A stretch of 12,375 bases of DNA from Xanthobacteraceae bacterium (GCA_030039655.1 JASHVC010000780.1:1-12375), one strand, 5' to 3'; positions 1 through 6,362 are shown, numbered from the stretch's first letter. The notes: generated by a model from the letters alone, not told the origin. Translations and numbers: made by a program.

Positions 1-110
1 GGCGCTCTCGCGCGAACAGAATTGTCCGATTACCTATAGGGCGTAGCGATCTGCTAAAGGAAGAAATGGTGCGTCGTCAGGCGCCGCAATGGTTGCGATA
101 GCGTCCGATT

Positions 111-1397
111 TTATATGGGAACCACCTGAAGGCCGTTGTTGAGCGCCTGCTTCGAAACAACGTCTGCTCCGATTTCAAGTTCAGCAGCCAAGTCGAAAAC
201 CTGATCCTGCTGTAGCCGGGAACGCTTGGCGTGCTTTCGCAAGAAAGCGAGTGGCGCCGTCAACTCAGCAGCAAATGCACGATTAGCTTGTTGGTCTCGA
301 GTCACCGCTGATGTCAAAAATCGAGATTCACTTGCTTCCGACGCCCAGGCAGCGAATATACCCCGCGCTGCCGCAAATCGGCGCTGCACGGGCACTGGCT
401 GCAATAGCCCAAAGCGCGCCTCATTACCGTTTCGAGCGACAACTCCTGACAAATGCGTTTCGCCGCCGAGCATCGCTGAGCCCACCGCTACCGGATCGAT
501 ACCCAAGCGTTCAAACACCTGCTTGGCGCCGTGTGGATCGGCTTCATCCAATCTAAATTTGTTTCGAAGGGTGGCGGCGGCCCGCTTGCCACGGTGCCAG
601 GCCTCTAGATTAAAGTTATCGGCGGGCATGGGCACGGATAAGAGTGACTCTAGGTTAGCCGCAGTCGAGGATTTCACCGCGGAACATGCCGTGTCCCCGG
701 TTTCTGCTATCACTTCAAAATTGTCAGGCGTTGCCACTAGACAAAGGTCCATCAACAGACGTTCACCCAACGCCTTGTGTAACTTTTCGAACAAAGATGC
801 CATTGAATCGCTAACTTCGTCCGGCGCAAGTCCAAGAGCGCCAGCCAGTTGGCAAAAGAAACGTTCTTCGTCGCCGACTGCGTTAACGGCTGCCCAACTC
901 TCTTGTAAACCCGTTCCTGAAATACCGGCCTTTTCGAGTCGCTGAACCGTCGTCTCGACAAATCTGCTCAATTCACGTTCTACGTCATCGCGCGAGGGTG
1001 ATGCCGTCGCGCTATTTCGAAACTGAATGTCGGCTAACGGTACGTCGCGCGATCGAGCTGAAATCAAGATGCTCCTGCCGGTCGGATTAAACTGAACTCG
1101 CGGCAGCGCAAAGCCGTGTTGGGCTGCGAGAATTGAATGGCGCGAAATAAAACCGGAATCCTCCGGAGCGTCTTCGCTCTTTCGGGGCTCCCAAAGTAGT
1201 GGCCACCAATTTTCTGCTAGCCACTCAGCTAGAAAATAAGCCGGTAGCTCTAAATGCTCGTGTAGAGTTCGATGCTCGTCACGAAACTCGCTCACATTCT
1301 TGTCATTCACCATGATTGAAAGTTGGCAAAATGACGCCTCGAGCTCGGATGAGCCCTTACGTTGCAGCCAGGAGCGGTTTAGGCGGAAACCGGTCAT
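111..1397 (-). CDS. Degenerate ImmA/IrrE-like protein (no zinc site)
   Basis: 428 residues, ATG start at 1397 overlapping the stop of the upstream gene (ATGA), so translation is probably coupled; its own ribosome site is weak. The C-terminus resembles the ImmA/IrrE metallopeptidase fold. Residues 339-351 (RRFAAARGIFAAW) line up with the family's RRFTLAHELGH helix, and 369-387 (QQANRAFAAELTAPLAFLR) with EREANAFAAELLMP. The HExxH residues appear as R345, G346 and A349, and the third ligand position is Gln, so zinc proteolysis is not expected. Residues 55-71 carry a Trp-rich segment (FLAEWLAENWWPLLWEP), which I recall as conserved in rhizobial relatives. ImmA-type enzymes cleave XRE repressors; this protein may keep only a binding or sensing role, which is inference. 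The fold assignment is moderate; the lack of HExxH is directly visible. Confidence 0.7.
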   Translation of the reverse strand: MTGFRLNRSWLQRKGSSELEASFCQLSIMVNDKNVSEFRDEHRTLHEHLELPAYFLAEWLAENWWPLLWEPRKSEDAPEDSGFISRHSILAAQHGFALPRVQFNPTGRSILISARSRDVPLADIQFRNSATASPSRDDVERELSRFVETTVQRLEKAGISGTGLQESWAAVNAVGDEERFFCQLAGALGLAPDEVSDSMASLFEKLHKALGERLLMDLCLVATPDNFEVIAETGDTACSAVKSSTAANLESLLSVPMPADNFNLEAWHRGKRAAATLRNKFRLDEADPHGAKQVFERLGIDPVAVGSAMLGGETHLSGVVARNGNEARFGLLQPVPVQRRFAAARGIFAAWASEASESRFLTSAVTRDQQANRAFAAELTAPLAFLRKHAKRSRLQQDQVFDLAAELEIGADVVSKQALNNGLQVVPI

Positions 1398-1789
1398 CGT
1401 CTTAAATCCGGAGGTAATCCTACGGGCTCTATTGGATAGGCGTGATAGGTGCCTGCGGTTCCCACACTGGTACAGGCCTCATACCACACATCACCTTCCC
1501 TGTGCCAAACATGGCGAGGAAACTCACCGCACCATTGCCTGGAAACCAAACGATTCCGTATAGCGGCGCGCAGGGCTATGAGTGCCTGCCCGCGGGTCCA
1601 CTCTCGAGGGCAATGAGTCGCCGGCTTTGCTCGTCCCTTGGGAGGTCGGCCGTCCGGCGCAGGACAATGATACTCGCTAGCCACGTAGGTAGCGTTAACG
1701 GCGGCGGATTCAAGCCGATCCTGGGGCGATGTTCTGTCGAGGAATTTTGGCTTGGTCGGATACTTCACCTGACGCTGCGGGCGCTTCAT
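1394..1789 (-). CDS. Conserved hypothetical protein, operon partner of the ImmA/IrrE-like gene
   Basis: 131 residues from the ATG at 1789; a TTG at 1828 would add 13 residues. AAGGAGGG abuts the ATG, unusually close, but a second GAGG lies about 12 bases upstream, so ATG is favoured. The N-terminal half is basic and looks disordered. The C-terminal part, about residues 65-131, has the look of a folded domain: WTRGQALIALRAAIRNRL, then FPRHVWHREGDVWYEAC, then GTYHAYPIEPVGLPP. I recall similar W(P)-VW-EA-YHAYPIE proteins in rhizobia, but no function is known to me. The stop overlaps the next gene's start by four bases, so the two products are probably made together and may interact, as in two-gene toxin-antitoxin or repressor-peptidase modules (inference). 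Confidence 0.65.
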   Translation of the reverse strand: MKRPQRQVKYPTKPKFLDRTSPQDRLESAAVNATYVASEYHCPAPDGRPPKGRAKPATHCPREWTRGQALIALRAAIRNRLVSRQWCGEFPRHVWHREGDVWYEACTSVGTAGTYHAYPIEPVGLPPDLRR

Positions 1790-2123
1790 CCCTCCTTCCC
1801 TCTTTTCGGCCCCACAACCAGAAGTCAATTACCTTGCAGGTCGTAGGTCAAGAGCTTCGGTGCTCCTCAGCGGGCCGCTGGCGCCGATCTCCACGCCGCC
1901 CGCTAAGGTTTTGCATCAGTGCGACCTTATAGGCGCCCTCGGCAAGCCGCCCCGTTTACGCAGACGTTCACGCACGGATTAACCTTGCCGGGTCATTCCG
2001 CTTCAAACCTGTGGTAGCAACGATACGATGGTGCATCGGCCAATAGAGCGGCGTGGCTTGTTAGGGACGACCCACCCCCTATCCCTCGTCCTGGATCGGT
2101 CGCGCCGCTCGTCGAGCTCGTAA
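1790..2123. other. Gene-poor spacer
   Basis: About 330 bases between the cold-shock gene and the next minus-strand operon. No reading frame here looks like a protein. It should hold the operon's promoter, but I see no convincing -35/-10 pair. The only structure noted is the hairpin at 2065-2091. Confidence 0.5.
2065..2091 (-). terminator. Possible hairpin downstream of the cold-shock gene
   Basis: Six-base perfect inverted repeat, GGACGA at 2065-2070 and TCGTCC at 2086-2091, with a 15-base loop, about 33 bases past the stop of the cold-shock gene. No T-run follows, so it is at best a weak or Rho-assisted terminator or a 3' stabilising hairpin. Confidence 0.25.
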
Positions 2124-2513
2124 CTACCTGTCCAGCTTCAGCAGCTCTTGCGTCATCAAGCTTCTGGCCAAGTCCCAATCCTCAAGCTTCACCATATGAA
2201 GCATTTGCCAAAGCTTCGACGTAGGTGAGCAGCCATCTCCCCCCGAGCTGTCGAGGGATTGGAGCATTAGGTTCGATCTTGGAACCTCGTCCGTCGCTTC
2301 CTTCAGTGCCTTCAGATCGGCTGAAAGCCTACCGCCGTTTCCGATGATTTCGTACCCGACCCGTTGTCCCTCGGCGAGGACCGTCAAACCTGCCCGTTCA
2401 ACAGCGGCAACGTGCACGAAAACATCGGGCGTGGCGACACTCAGCGCGTGCTGCGGCCGGATGAAGCCAAACCCCTTCCCGGGGTCATACCATTTCACCG
2501 TACCCGTAGGCAT
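2124..2513 (-). CDS. Cold-shock-domain (CspA-like) protein with C-terminal extension
   Basis: 129 residues, ATG at 2513 with AAGGAGA about 11 bases upstream. Residues 1-70 form an OB-fold cold-shock domain. It begins TGTVKWYDPGKGFGFI, with the RNP1-like KGFGFIRP at 13-20 and RNP2-like DVFVHVAAV at 30-38. Such proteins bind single-stranded RNA or DNA and act as RNA chaperones in the cytoplasm. Typical CspA proteins have 65-70 residues; here about 55 more follow, polar first and then a helical tail ending LWQMLHMVKLEDWDLARSLM. Rhizobial cold-shock proteins with extensions exist, but I cannot name the function of this one. It is divergent from the lipoprotein gene, and a separate promoter in the long spacer is likely. 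No cold-shock leader element was identified. Confidence 0.88.
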   Translation of the reverse strand: MPTGTVKWYDPGKGFGFIRPQHALSVATPDVFVHVAAVERAGLTVLAEGQRVGYEIIGNGGRLSADLKALKEATDEVPRSNLMLQSLDSSGGDGCSPTSKLWQMLHMVKLEDWDLARSLMTQELLKLDR

Positions 2514-2678
2514 TGCGATGCCGTCTCCTTGTGGGCGACGCTGCTGATCTAGAAGCCAAGTATCGTCGCGTACCCGTCCTCACCACGACGCAAACCTAAC
2601 AAGCCCGAACGGTCGCGGCATCGTTAAGACGCGGAGATGGTTACAAACGGCAGCAGCGCTCTTTAGGGTTAAACAGAC

Positions 2679-2704
2679 GCGGGGCGAGCGTGCACCGGCC
2701 CCGC
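2679..2704. repeat. Seven-base GC-rich inverted repeat in divergent spacer
   Basis: GCGGGGC at 2679-2685 pairs perfectly with GCCCCGC at 2698-2704 across 12 bases. It lies between the divergent cold-shock and lipoprotein genes. It could be a regulatory site or a leader hairpin; without a T-run it is not a typical terminator. Confidence 0.35.
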
Positions 2705-2754
2705 TCACTTGCCACCGACGAATCCGCTGTCCACAGGCAGTAAGCGACAAATCG

Positions 2755-2783
2755 TTGCCCCCTCGTTTTAGTTGCGGGAATAT
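2755..2783 (+). promoter_or_regulatory. Possible promoter of the lipoprotein gene
   Basis: TTGCCC at 2755-2760, a 17-base gap, then GAATAT at 2778-2783 (an alternative -10, AATATA, is one base further on). This would place transcription start about 15-20 bases before the ATG at 2808. Matches to the sigma-70 consensus are only partial. Confidence 0.3.
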
Positions 2784-2807
2784 ACCGCTGGGGGGAGCAC
2801 CGAATTG

Positions 2808-3134
2808 ATGCGCTTTGCATATACGGCTCTTGCCGTCATGCTCGCTGGGTGCGCGACTACGTCAACGTCCTCGTCGGTGTCGTCACCGGTCTGGACGCAA
2901 AACGGTCGCCCAGTGGCCAGCGACGTTGGACTCACAGAACAGTTTCAGACACAGCGCACGACCTGCCTCGGTAATGGGGAAAAAGCCGGCTCCGGCACGG
3001 CAGATGCGACGTTCCTGAGCTGCATGGCCCAAAAGGGCTACATGCTGATCTTGCCTGGCAACAAGACCCCAATATCACAACAGCAATTCGCAACATTGAC
3101 CGAAGAGCAACGATCAGAAGCGATCTCACGGTAG
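2808..3134 (+). CDS. Small secreted lipoprotein
   Basis: 108 residues from ATG 2808. A TTG 36 bases upstream is in frame but would spoil the signal peptide, and GGGGGAG lies about 10 bases before the chosen ATG. The N-terminus MRFAYTALAVMLAGCATTS is a classic lipoprotein signal: a short basic start, a hydrophobic core and the lipobox LAGC, with Cys15 as the lipidated residue. The mature part starts with a Thr/Ser-rich linker. Two further cysteines (in RTTCLGNG and FLSCMAQKGY) may form a disulphide, and the end is polar and helical. The CMxxKGY motif is common in small rhizobial envelope lipoproteins of unknown role. Export and lipidation are well supported; function is not recognised. Confidence 0.85.
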   Translation: MRFAYTALAVMLAGCATTSTSSSVSSPVWTQNGRPVASDVGLTEQFQTQRTTCLGNGEKAGSGTADATFLSCMAQKGYMLILPGNKTPISQQQFATLTEEQRSEAISR

Positions 3135-3158
3135 TGAAGCGCAACAGTCACGGACCAA

Positions 3159-3431
3159 ATGGGGCGGGGGCTCGGTCTCAAAGTTATTTTCTGCTGCGTG
3201 GCTCTCGCGGGCTGCGCCGAGCTCTCAGCGTCCCCCGGGCCGCTTGGTGCGGTTGCCATGGTCACGCCGGAAAATTGGATTCCGGCGCCGCGCGCGCCGC
3301 CACCATTACCGCGGCCCCGGCCCCCGTCGCTCGGCGTTGTCCACATCGCGCCAAAGCCGCCGACGCAACGCGTCGTCCATGCCGCACCAAAACCGCCGTC
3401 GCCCGCTCCGTGGCCAGTGCAGGCTAACTAG
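3159..3431 (+). CDS. Small proline-rich lipoprotein
   Basis: 90 residues starting 25 bases after the previous lipoprotein's stop. MGRGLGLKVIFCCVALAGCAEL is a lipoprotein signal with lipobox LAGC (Cys19). The mature chain is short and very Pro/Ala-rich, with two repeats of the form VVHxAPKPP around residues 60-79, suggesting an unfolded periplasmic or cell-wall-spanning tail. No clear ribosome site precedes the ATG, so it may depend on the upstream gene. Other frames are open here because of high GC, but the clean signal peptide makes this frame the likely one. No known family. Confidence 0.6.
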   Translation: MGRGLGLKVIFCCVALAGCAELSASPGPLGAVAMVTPENWIPAPRAPPPLPRPRPPSLGVVHIAPKPPTQRVVHAAPKPPSPAPWPVQAN

Positions 3432-3498
3432 CTCAGCAGCGATGGCTCCTTTGCGGCCGGTCTTACACGACCACGGCGGTAGCTACCCCGTCCCATGT

Positions 3499-3530
3499 GG
3501 CCTGCACGCAATGCCCTCGATCGCGAACGC
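3499..3530 (+). repeat. Direct repeat copy A flanking the XRE gene
   Basis: 32 bases matching 3931-3962 at 28 positions; all four differences are transitions. The second half encodes MPSIANA in both copies, with only synonymous changes there. Confidence 0.7.
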
Positions 3531-3606
3531 TATCCGTGCTTTCGCCGGTGTCGTCACCTCTGTACGATTGGCGTTTCGAGAACGCGAGTCCAAGGGTGTC
3601 CTATGA
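3511..3606 (+). CDS. Short peptide MPSIANA-A, coupled to the XRE gene
   Basis: 31 residues, ATG 3511. It begins MPSIANAIRAFAGVV and continues as a hydrophobic/basic chain. Its TGA overlaps the XRE start in an ATGA. The first seven residues are shared with the peptide at 3943, with synonymous codon differences, which argues that the frame is or was coding. No good ribosome site precedes it. It could be a leader peptide or a duplicated fragment. Confidence 0.35.
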   Translation: MPSIANAIRAFAGVVTSVRLAFRERESKGVL

Positions 3607-3928
3607 CCAAACGACCCGACGAGCTGGCAGTGGACAAGATCTCCTTGGCCGCAATCTTCGTGCCCTTCGGCTACAGAAGAACATGAGCCAAACGCAGATA
3701 GCTGCTGAGGTGAAAGTGACGTTTCAACAAGTGCAGAAATACGAAAATGGCACCAATCGCATCAGCGGTTCGCGCATGGCTCAGTTCTGCCGATTGCTCA
3801 ACGTAACACCCAACGACTTCTTCGCGGGCGTTCCCGGGATAAATCACAACGCCAGCGGCGTATCCCTTACGCCTTTCAAACAAGGTGCGAGACGACCCCA
3901 CTCTCGACGGGCAACTCCCAACGGCTAA
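3603..3928 (+). pseudogene. XRE-family DNA-binding regulator, apparent frameshift
   Basis: The start ATG 3603 has AAGGG seven bases upstream and overlaps the preceding peptide's stop. It gives MTKRPDELAVDK, then runs out of frame to a stop at 3684-3686. From about 3640 the frame one base back encodes a full Cro/cI-type helix-turn-helix: LLGRNLRALRLQKNMSQTQI, then the recognition-helix region VTFQQVQKYENGTNRISGSR, then LLNVTPNDFFAG, ending at 3928. One missing G (AAGATCTC where AAGGATCTC is expected) would join the two parts into a protein of roughly 107 residues. Alternatively translation starts at GTG 3596 in the downstream frame, which lacks a good ribosome site. The HTH assignment is secure; whether the gene is broken depends on read accuracy. 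Confidence 0.75.
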
Positions 3929-3930
3929 GA

Positions 3931-3962
3931 GGCCTACATGCGATGCCCTCGATCGCAAACGC
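3931..3962 (+). repeat. Direct repeat copy B flanking the XRE gene
   Basis: Partner of 3499-3530, 432 bases downstream, starting two bases after the XRE stop codon. It carries AAGAGG-type ribosome-site sequence just before it, unlike copy A. Confidence 0.7.
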
Positions 3963-4095
3963 CGGCATGAGCGTCGTCGCAACACCATCAGGGATCTACA
4001 CCGTCGGCAGCCCGCCTCAAGATCGCGTGCAACAACCTGCCAATGCGACCGTTCTCGATTTCTCTAACACGCGAGCGCCCTGGCGGATGAGATAG
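3943..4095 (+). CDS. Small hypothetical protein MPSIANA-B
   Basis: 50 residues, ATG 3943, 14 bases after the XRE stop, with AAGAGG about 12 bases upstream. It reads MPSIANAGMSVVATPSGIYT, then VGSPPQDRVQQPANATVLDF, and ends NTRAPWRMR. The composition looks like protein rather than noise, and the first seven codons match the upstream peptide by synonymous substitution. Its last 79 bases overlap the 3' end of the gene on the other strand. No family recognised; possibly a remnant of a longer gene. Confidence 0.4.
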   Translation: MPSIANAGMSVVATPSGIYTVGSPPQDRVQQPANATVLDFSNTRAPWRMR

Positions 4096-4280
4096 TGACC
4101 GCCGGGCCGATGCCTGACCACTTCCTCGAAAATCTCGCGTGCCTTGTCGATGCGGTTGCCGGCGTAGATCATACGCTCGATGTGCAAGCCGTCCTTTGTC
4201 CAACGCTCAACCTTAAAGTAGCCGCGGGCATCCGCGACGATTGGATTGCTGGTCTCTTCGGCGGCGAAGTCGTCGGGCAT
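4017..4280 (-). CDS. Conserved small hypothetical protein (YFKVE/YAGN type)
   Basis: 87 residues from ATG 4280 (MPDDFAAEETSNPIVADARG). An in-frame ATG at 4346 would add 22 residues; neither has a strong ribosome site. The core YFKVERWTKDGLHIERMIYA, then GNRIDKAREIFEEVVRHRPG and LIRQGARVLEK, matches a small protein type I recall as frequent in Bradyrhizobium and neighbours. It is a compact alpha/beta domain of unknown role, apparently cytoplasmic with no signal peptide. The gene stands alone, and its 3' end overlaps the small plus-strand gene at 3943-4095 by 79 bases. The last residues (VALAGCCTRS) look unlike the family end and may be read-through after a lost stop. Confidence 0.65.
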   Translation of the reverse strand: MPDDFAAEETSNPIVADARGYFKVERWTKDGLHIERMIYAGNRIDKAREIFEEVVRHRPGGHYLIRQGARVLEKSRTVALAGCCTRS

Positions 4281-4476
4281 GAGCTGTCTCAGGTCGAATA
4301 AGGCGGGCCGCAATGTCGGCCTCTTGACCGGCCCAATCCCAAGCATAGTCTCTGGCCAATGTTGATGGGGATGGAGTCCCCCGACACCCGCCGCAAGGCT
4401 GATGACTCCTACTGGGCGCTCTCGCTCGGTAGGAACCCCTCCCCGCGCAAGAGTGCCTGGAAAGAGAGGCACCGCG

Positions 4477-4638
4477 TTGAAAATCATTCCTTGGGACGTT
4501 TGGACGGCCGGTGTGCTGGCGGCTGCAGCCATTCTCGCGATGATTTTTGAACCGCCCGCAGTGTTCATCGCAGGCTATATTTTCTTGAGCGCTTACGTTG
4601 TGGTCCAGACGATCAACGAGACGCGGAGGGACAGGTGA
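4477..4638 (+). CDS. Small two-helix membrane protein
   Basis: 53 residues if it starts at TTG 4477, which has GAGAGG eight bases upstream. The longer in-frame reading from 4402 adds a Pro/Arg-rich segment that looks non-coding. It reads KIIPWDVWTAGVLAAAAILA, then MIFEPPAVFIAGYIFLSAYV, then VVQTINETRRDR. That is two hydrophobic helices (about 9-24 and 28-45) joined by EPP, with a basic cytoplasmic tail. Inner-membrane location is likely; function unknown. Confidence 0.55.
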   Translation: MKIIPWDVWTAGVLAAAAILAMIFEPPAVFIAGYIFLSAYVVVQTINETRRDR

Positions 4639-4685
4639 GCCGCTCGGCGGAGAAAGGCTGCACTTGGATCGCGCTGATGCGCGAC

Positions 4686-4832
4686 CTAACCAAGCGTGCT
4701 TATCAGGTGCAGCAACTCCATAACTAACGCGTTAAGGCCTCCCGTTGCCGAAGCGAGGGCAAGTAAGAACAGAGCTCCCGTGAGCTCGATTTTGACTCTA
4801 CGCACGGCATGCTTATCGGGGTACTCTTGCAT
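4686..4832 (-). CDS. Possible small membrane protein
   Basis: 48 residues, ATG at 4832, with AGGGGAG about 11 bases upstream. It reads MQEYPDKHAVRRVKIELTGA, then LFLLALASATGGLNALVMEL, then LHLISTLG. A basic N-terminus is followed by one or two hydrophobic segments. The layout is that of a real small inner-membrane protein, but it rests on composition alone. Confidence 0.4.
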   Translation of the reverse strand: MQEYPDKHAVRRVKIELTGALFLLALASATGGLNALVMELLHLISTLG

Positions 4833-5082
4833 GGTGGCAACACTCCCCTCACCCTGCGGAAAGTGCGCCCCTGGCCCTTAATCAACGGCTAAAACGTCAT
4901 GAGTTGTCCCGACAAAAAAGAGGCCCCGGCAAGTCTCTTCAGGGAGGGCCAGGGCCAAAGGTGTTAGAAGAACCGGAGCGGGTGCAGCACGCCCGTGTTG
5001 CCCCGCCCTCGGAATCCCTCGCTTATCATTCCCGCATGTCGCAGATTGTGGCTGTCCCCGCTATTCGCGCAAAATCGTTGGC

Positions 5083-5113
5083 GGGGCCGATATGTGGCCA
5101 ACTGCCCGGCCCC
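5083..5113 (-). terminator. Possible terminator of the secreted peptide gene
   Basis: GGGGCCG at 5083-5089 pairs with CGGCCCC at 5107-5113 (seven bases, 17-base loop). On the minus strand it starts about 16 bases after the stop at 5130. A short ATTTTG follows some eight bases later. The weak T-run keeps this tentative. Confidence 0.35.
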
Positions 5114-5129
5114 CGGTTTGCGAAGTCAA

Positions 5130-5324
5130 TTATTTCGTCGGCCCCAAATCCTCCGGAGCCGGCTTGACGACCGAGCGCGGCGGACGCTGGAACGGTTGCA
5201 TGTGCTGTAACTTGATGAGCGCGGGCGCGCTTGCATCGTTGTTACGCTTGGTGACCGGATCGTCCTTTGCCGATGCGGCCGACAGACAAGTGAAGAACAG
5301 CGAGAGCATGAGGATATAGCGCAT
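5130..5324 (-). CDS. Small secreted protein
   Basis: 64 residues from ATG 5324, chosen because GGAGAG lies five bases upstream and because the N-terminus then becomes a signal peptide: MRYILMLSLFFTCLSAASA, with likely cleavage before KDDPV. The mature part, about 45 residues, is polar and Pro-rich (SAPALIKLQHMQPFQRPPRS, ending APEDLGPTK) with no cysteines, so probably unfolded in the periplasm or outside. No family known. Its start lies inside the 3' part of the reading frame that begins at 5496, on the same strand. Confidence 0.7.
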   Translation of the reverse strand: MRYILMLSLFFTCLSAASAKDDPVTKRNNDASAPALIKLQHMQPFQRPPRSVVKPAPEDLGPTK

Positions 5325-5496
5325 CTTCTCTCTCCCCATTTTGCCTGAAGCAATATGCGCCCAAAAGAGGCGGATTGTTGGTCTCTTCGGAGCCAAAGCT
5401 TAGCTCGCACTCAGCGGATAAAAATGACCAGGCGAGCATGACAGCCACAAGCAGCAGACCCACTACAGTATAGCCCAACGCCTCGCTCTTGTTCAC
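5242..5496 (-). CDS. Possible single-pass membrane protein
   Basis: 84 residues from GTG 5496. The first half looks genuine: MNKSEALGYTVVGLLLVAVM, then LAWSFLSAECELSFGSEETN. That is one membrane helix (about 8-28) followed by a Cys-containing extracytoplasmic segment. The second half overlaps the next gene by 83 bases in another frame and looks like noise, so the real end may be earlier, with a frameshift or lost stop. The ribosome site is weak. The segment encoding EETNNP shares 18 of 19 bases with that encoding EETSNP in the gene at 4017-4280. Confidence 0.4.
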   Translation of the reverse strand: MNKSEALGYTVVGLLLVAVMLAWSFLSAECELSFGSEETNNPPLLGAYCFRQNGEREDALYPHALAVLHLSVGRIGKGRSGHQA

Positions 5497-5530
5497 GTTC
5501 GGCCATCACGTTCCGCGCCCCTTGAGCACC

Positions 5531-5549
5531 GGCGCGCGACTCGCGCGCC
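5531..5549. repeat. Near-perfect 19-base palindrome
   Basis: GGCGCGCGA (5531-5539), one base, TCGCGCGCC (5541-5549): nine perfect pairs around a single base. It lies between the NYN gene's 3' end and the GTG at 5496, about 35 bases before that start. The symmetry suits a dimeric protein's operator, or it could act as a 3' hairpin. Confidence 0.6.
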
Positions 5550-5706
5550 AGGTACGTAATCGAGTGGTGCAAATAGGGCGCGCGAAAGGCGATGGTGTCA
5601 GAAGGGCTGGCGAGGCTGTGCCCCAGACAGCACCCGATTGCCCGACACGTTTAGCGGCCCGCTTGAGGACCGCGCGGGGCAAGCGAGCCGGTCCGGCAAG
5701 CGGCGG

Positions 5707-6336
5707 CTAAGTCGATTTTGGTCGATAATCACGAGCGTCTAGGCAGGCATCGTACATCGAGCGGTCGATGCGATACCATTCGGTGCCATCTATGCCGCGA
5801 TAATTTTTGACCGCCGGACTGTAGGGATAGGCAGACGCTACTTTGATCCAGCGATTTTGTTCTTGCGAAATCGTGCGCACTTCATCGGCCAGCTCAGTCA
5901 AATCCTGGTCGCGACAAAACAGCAGGGCAACGTCGAAACTGCGCGCGTGGGCCAGTCTGATCACGTCGAGAGCGAGTCGCAGATCGATGCCCTTTTCATC
6001 ACCGTCCAGAAAAGTGTGAACGTTTCCGTTTGGTAGTCGCACTTCTTTGTTTCGGTAGCGAAGAGGCCGGGTAAAAATGTGCACTCCCTCGCGGCCCATT
6101 TGCGCACACTTTGCCACCCAGAAATGGTTCCAGAAGGGTTTGTCGGCCGCGTCGGGTACGCCCGTATAGAAACGCACCTCTCGACATTCCCAGCCCTTGG
6201 CGGCACACACGGCTTTTGCCAAAGCAACCGGATCGTAATTTGGGTACCGGTGCCCAAAGGCAGCCTTCGCACTGTGAAAGAGATTCTGCCCGTCGAAAAA
6301 GGAGATCGCGCGGAGGACAGCCGGAGGTTGGGGCAT
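5707..6336 (-). CDS. NYN-domain (PIN-like) putative ribonuclease
   Basis: 209 residues, ATG 6336. It is a complete NYN/LabA-like domain (PIN-like fold, metal-dependent RNA cleavage in characterised relatives). Strand 1 ends in ISFFDGQNLFHSAK with D15 and N18. The acidic cluster EKGIDLRLALDVIRLA gives D118, and VALLFCRDQDLTELADEV gives D143 and D145, so the acidic pocket appears intact. The family is often about 180-220 residues, so this one is full length with no extra domain. No ribosome site is visible at the ATG; the leader is about 70 bases with a GC hairpin. It is monocistronic. Likely cytoplasmic; substrate unknown (RNA, by family). Confidence 0.85.
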   Translation of the reverse strand: MPQPPAVLRAISFFDGQNLFHSAKAAFGHRYPNYDPVALAKAVCAAKGWECREVRFYTGVPDAADKPFWNHFWVAKCAQMGREGVHIFTRPLRYRNKEVRLPNGNVHTFLDGDEKGIDLRLALDVIRLAHARSFDVALLFCRDQDLTELADEVRTISQEQNRWIKVASAYPYSPAVKNYRGIDGTEWYRIDRSMYDACLDARDYRPKST

Positions 6337-6362
6337 GGCGTAAAATGCCCCAGAAAACAGAA

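Noticed and set aside
85..97. CGCAA-TGG-TTGCG hairpin after the ImmA/IrrE-like gene
   Set aside because: Only five pairs and no adjacent T-run; a terminator call would be speculative.
226..945. Long plus-strand open frame opposite the ImmA/IrrE-like gene
   Set aside because: Arg/Ala/Ser-rich, low-complexity translation typical of an antisense frame in high-GC DNA; the minus-strand protein shows family motifs.
4635..4727. 30-residue frame starting GTG and overlapping the two-helix protein's stop (GTGA)
   Set aside because: Too short and overlaps the opposite-strand small gene; no motif, although the overlap is suggestive.
4900..4968. 22-residue frame MSCPDKKEAPASLFREGQGQ
   Set aside because: Looks protein-like, but no clear ribosome site, very short and not confirmable.
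5489..5710. Plus-strand 73-residue frame
   Set aside because: Arg/Ala-rich with no ribosome site or motif; covers the palindrome spacer.
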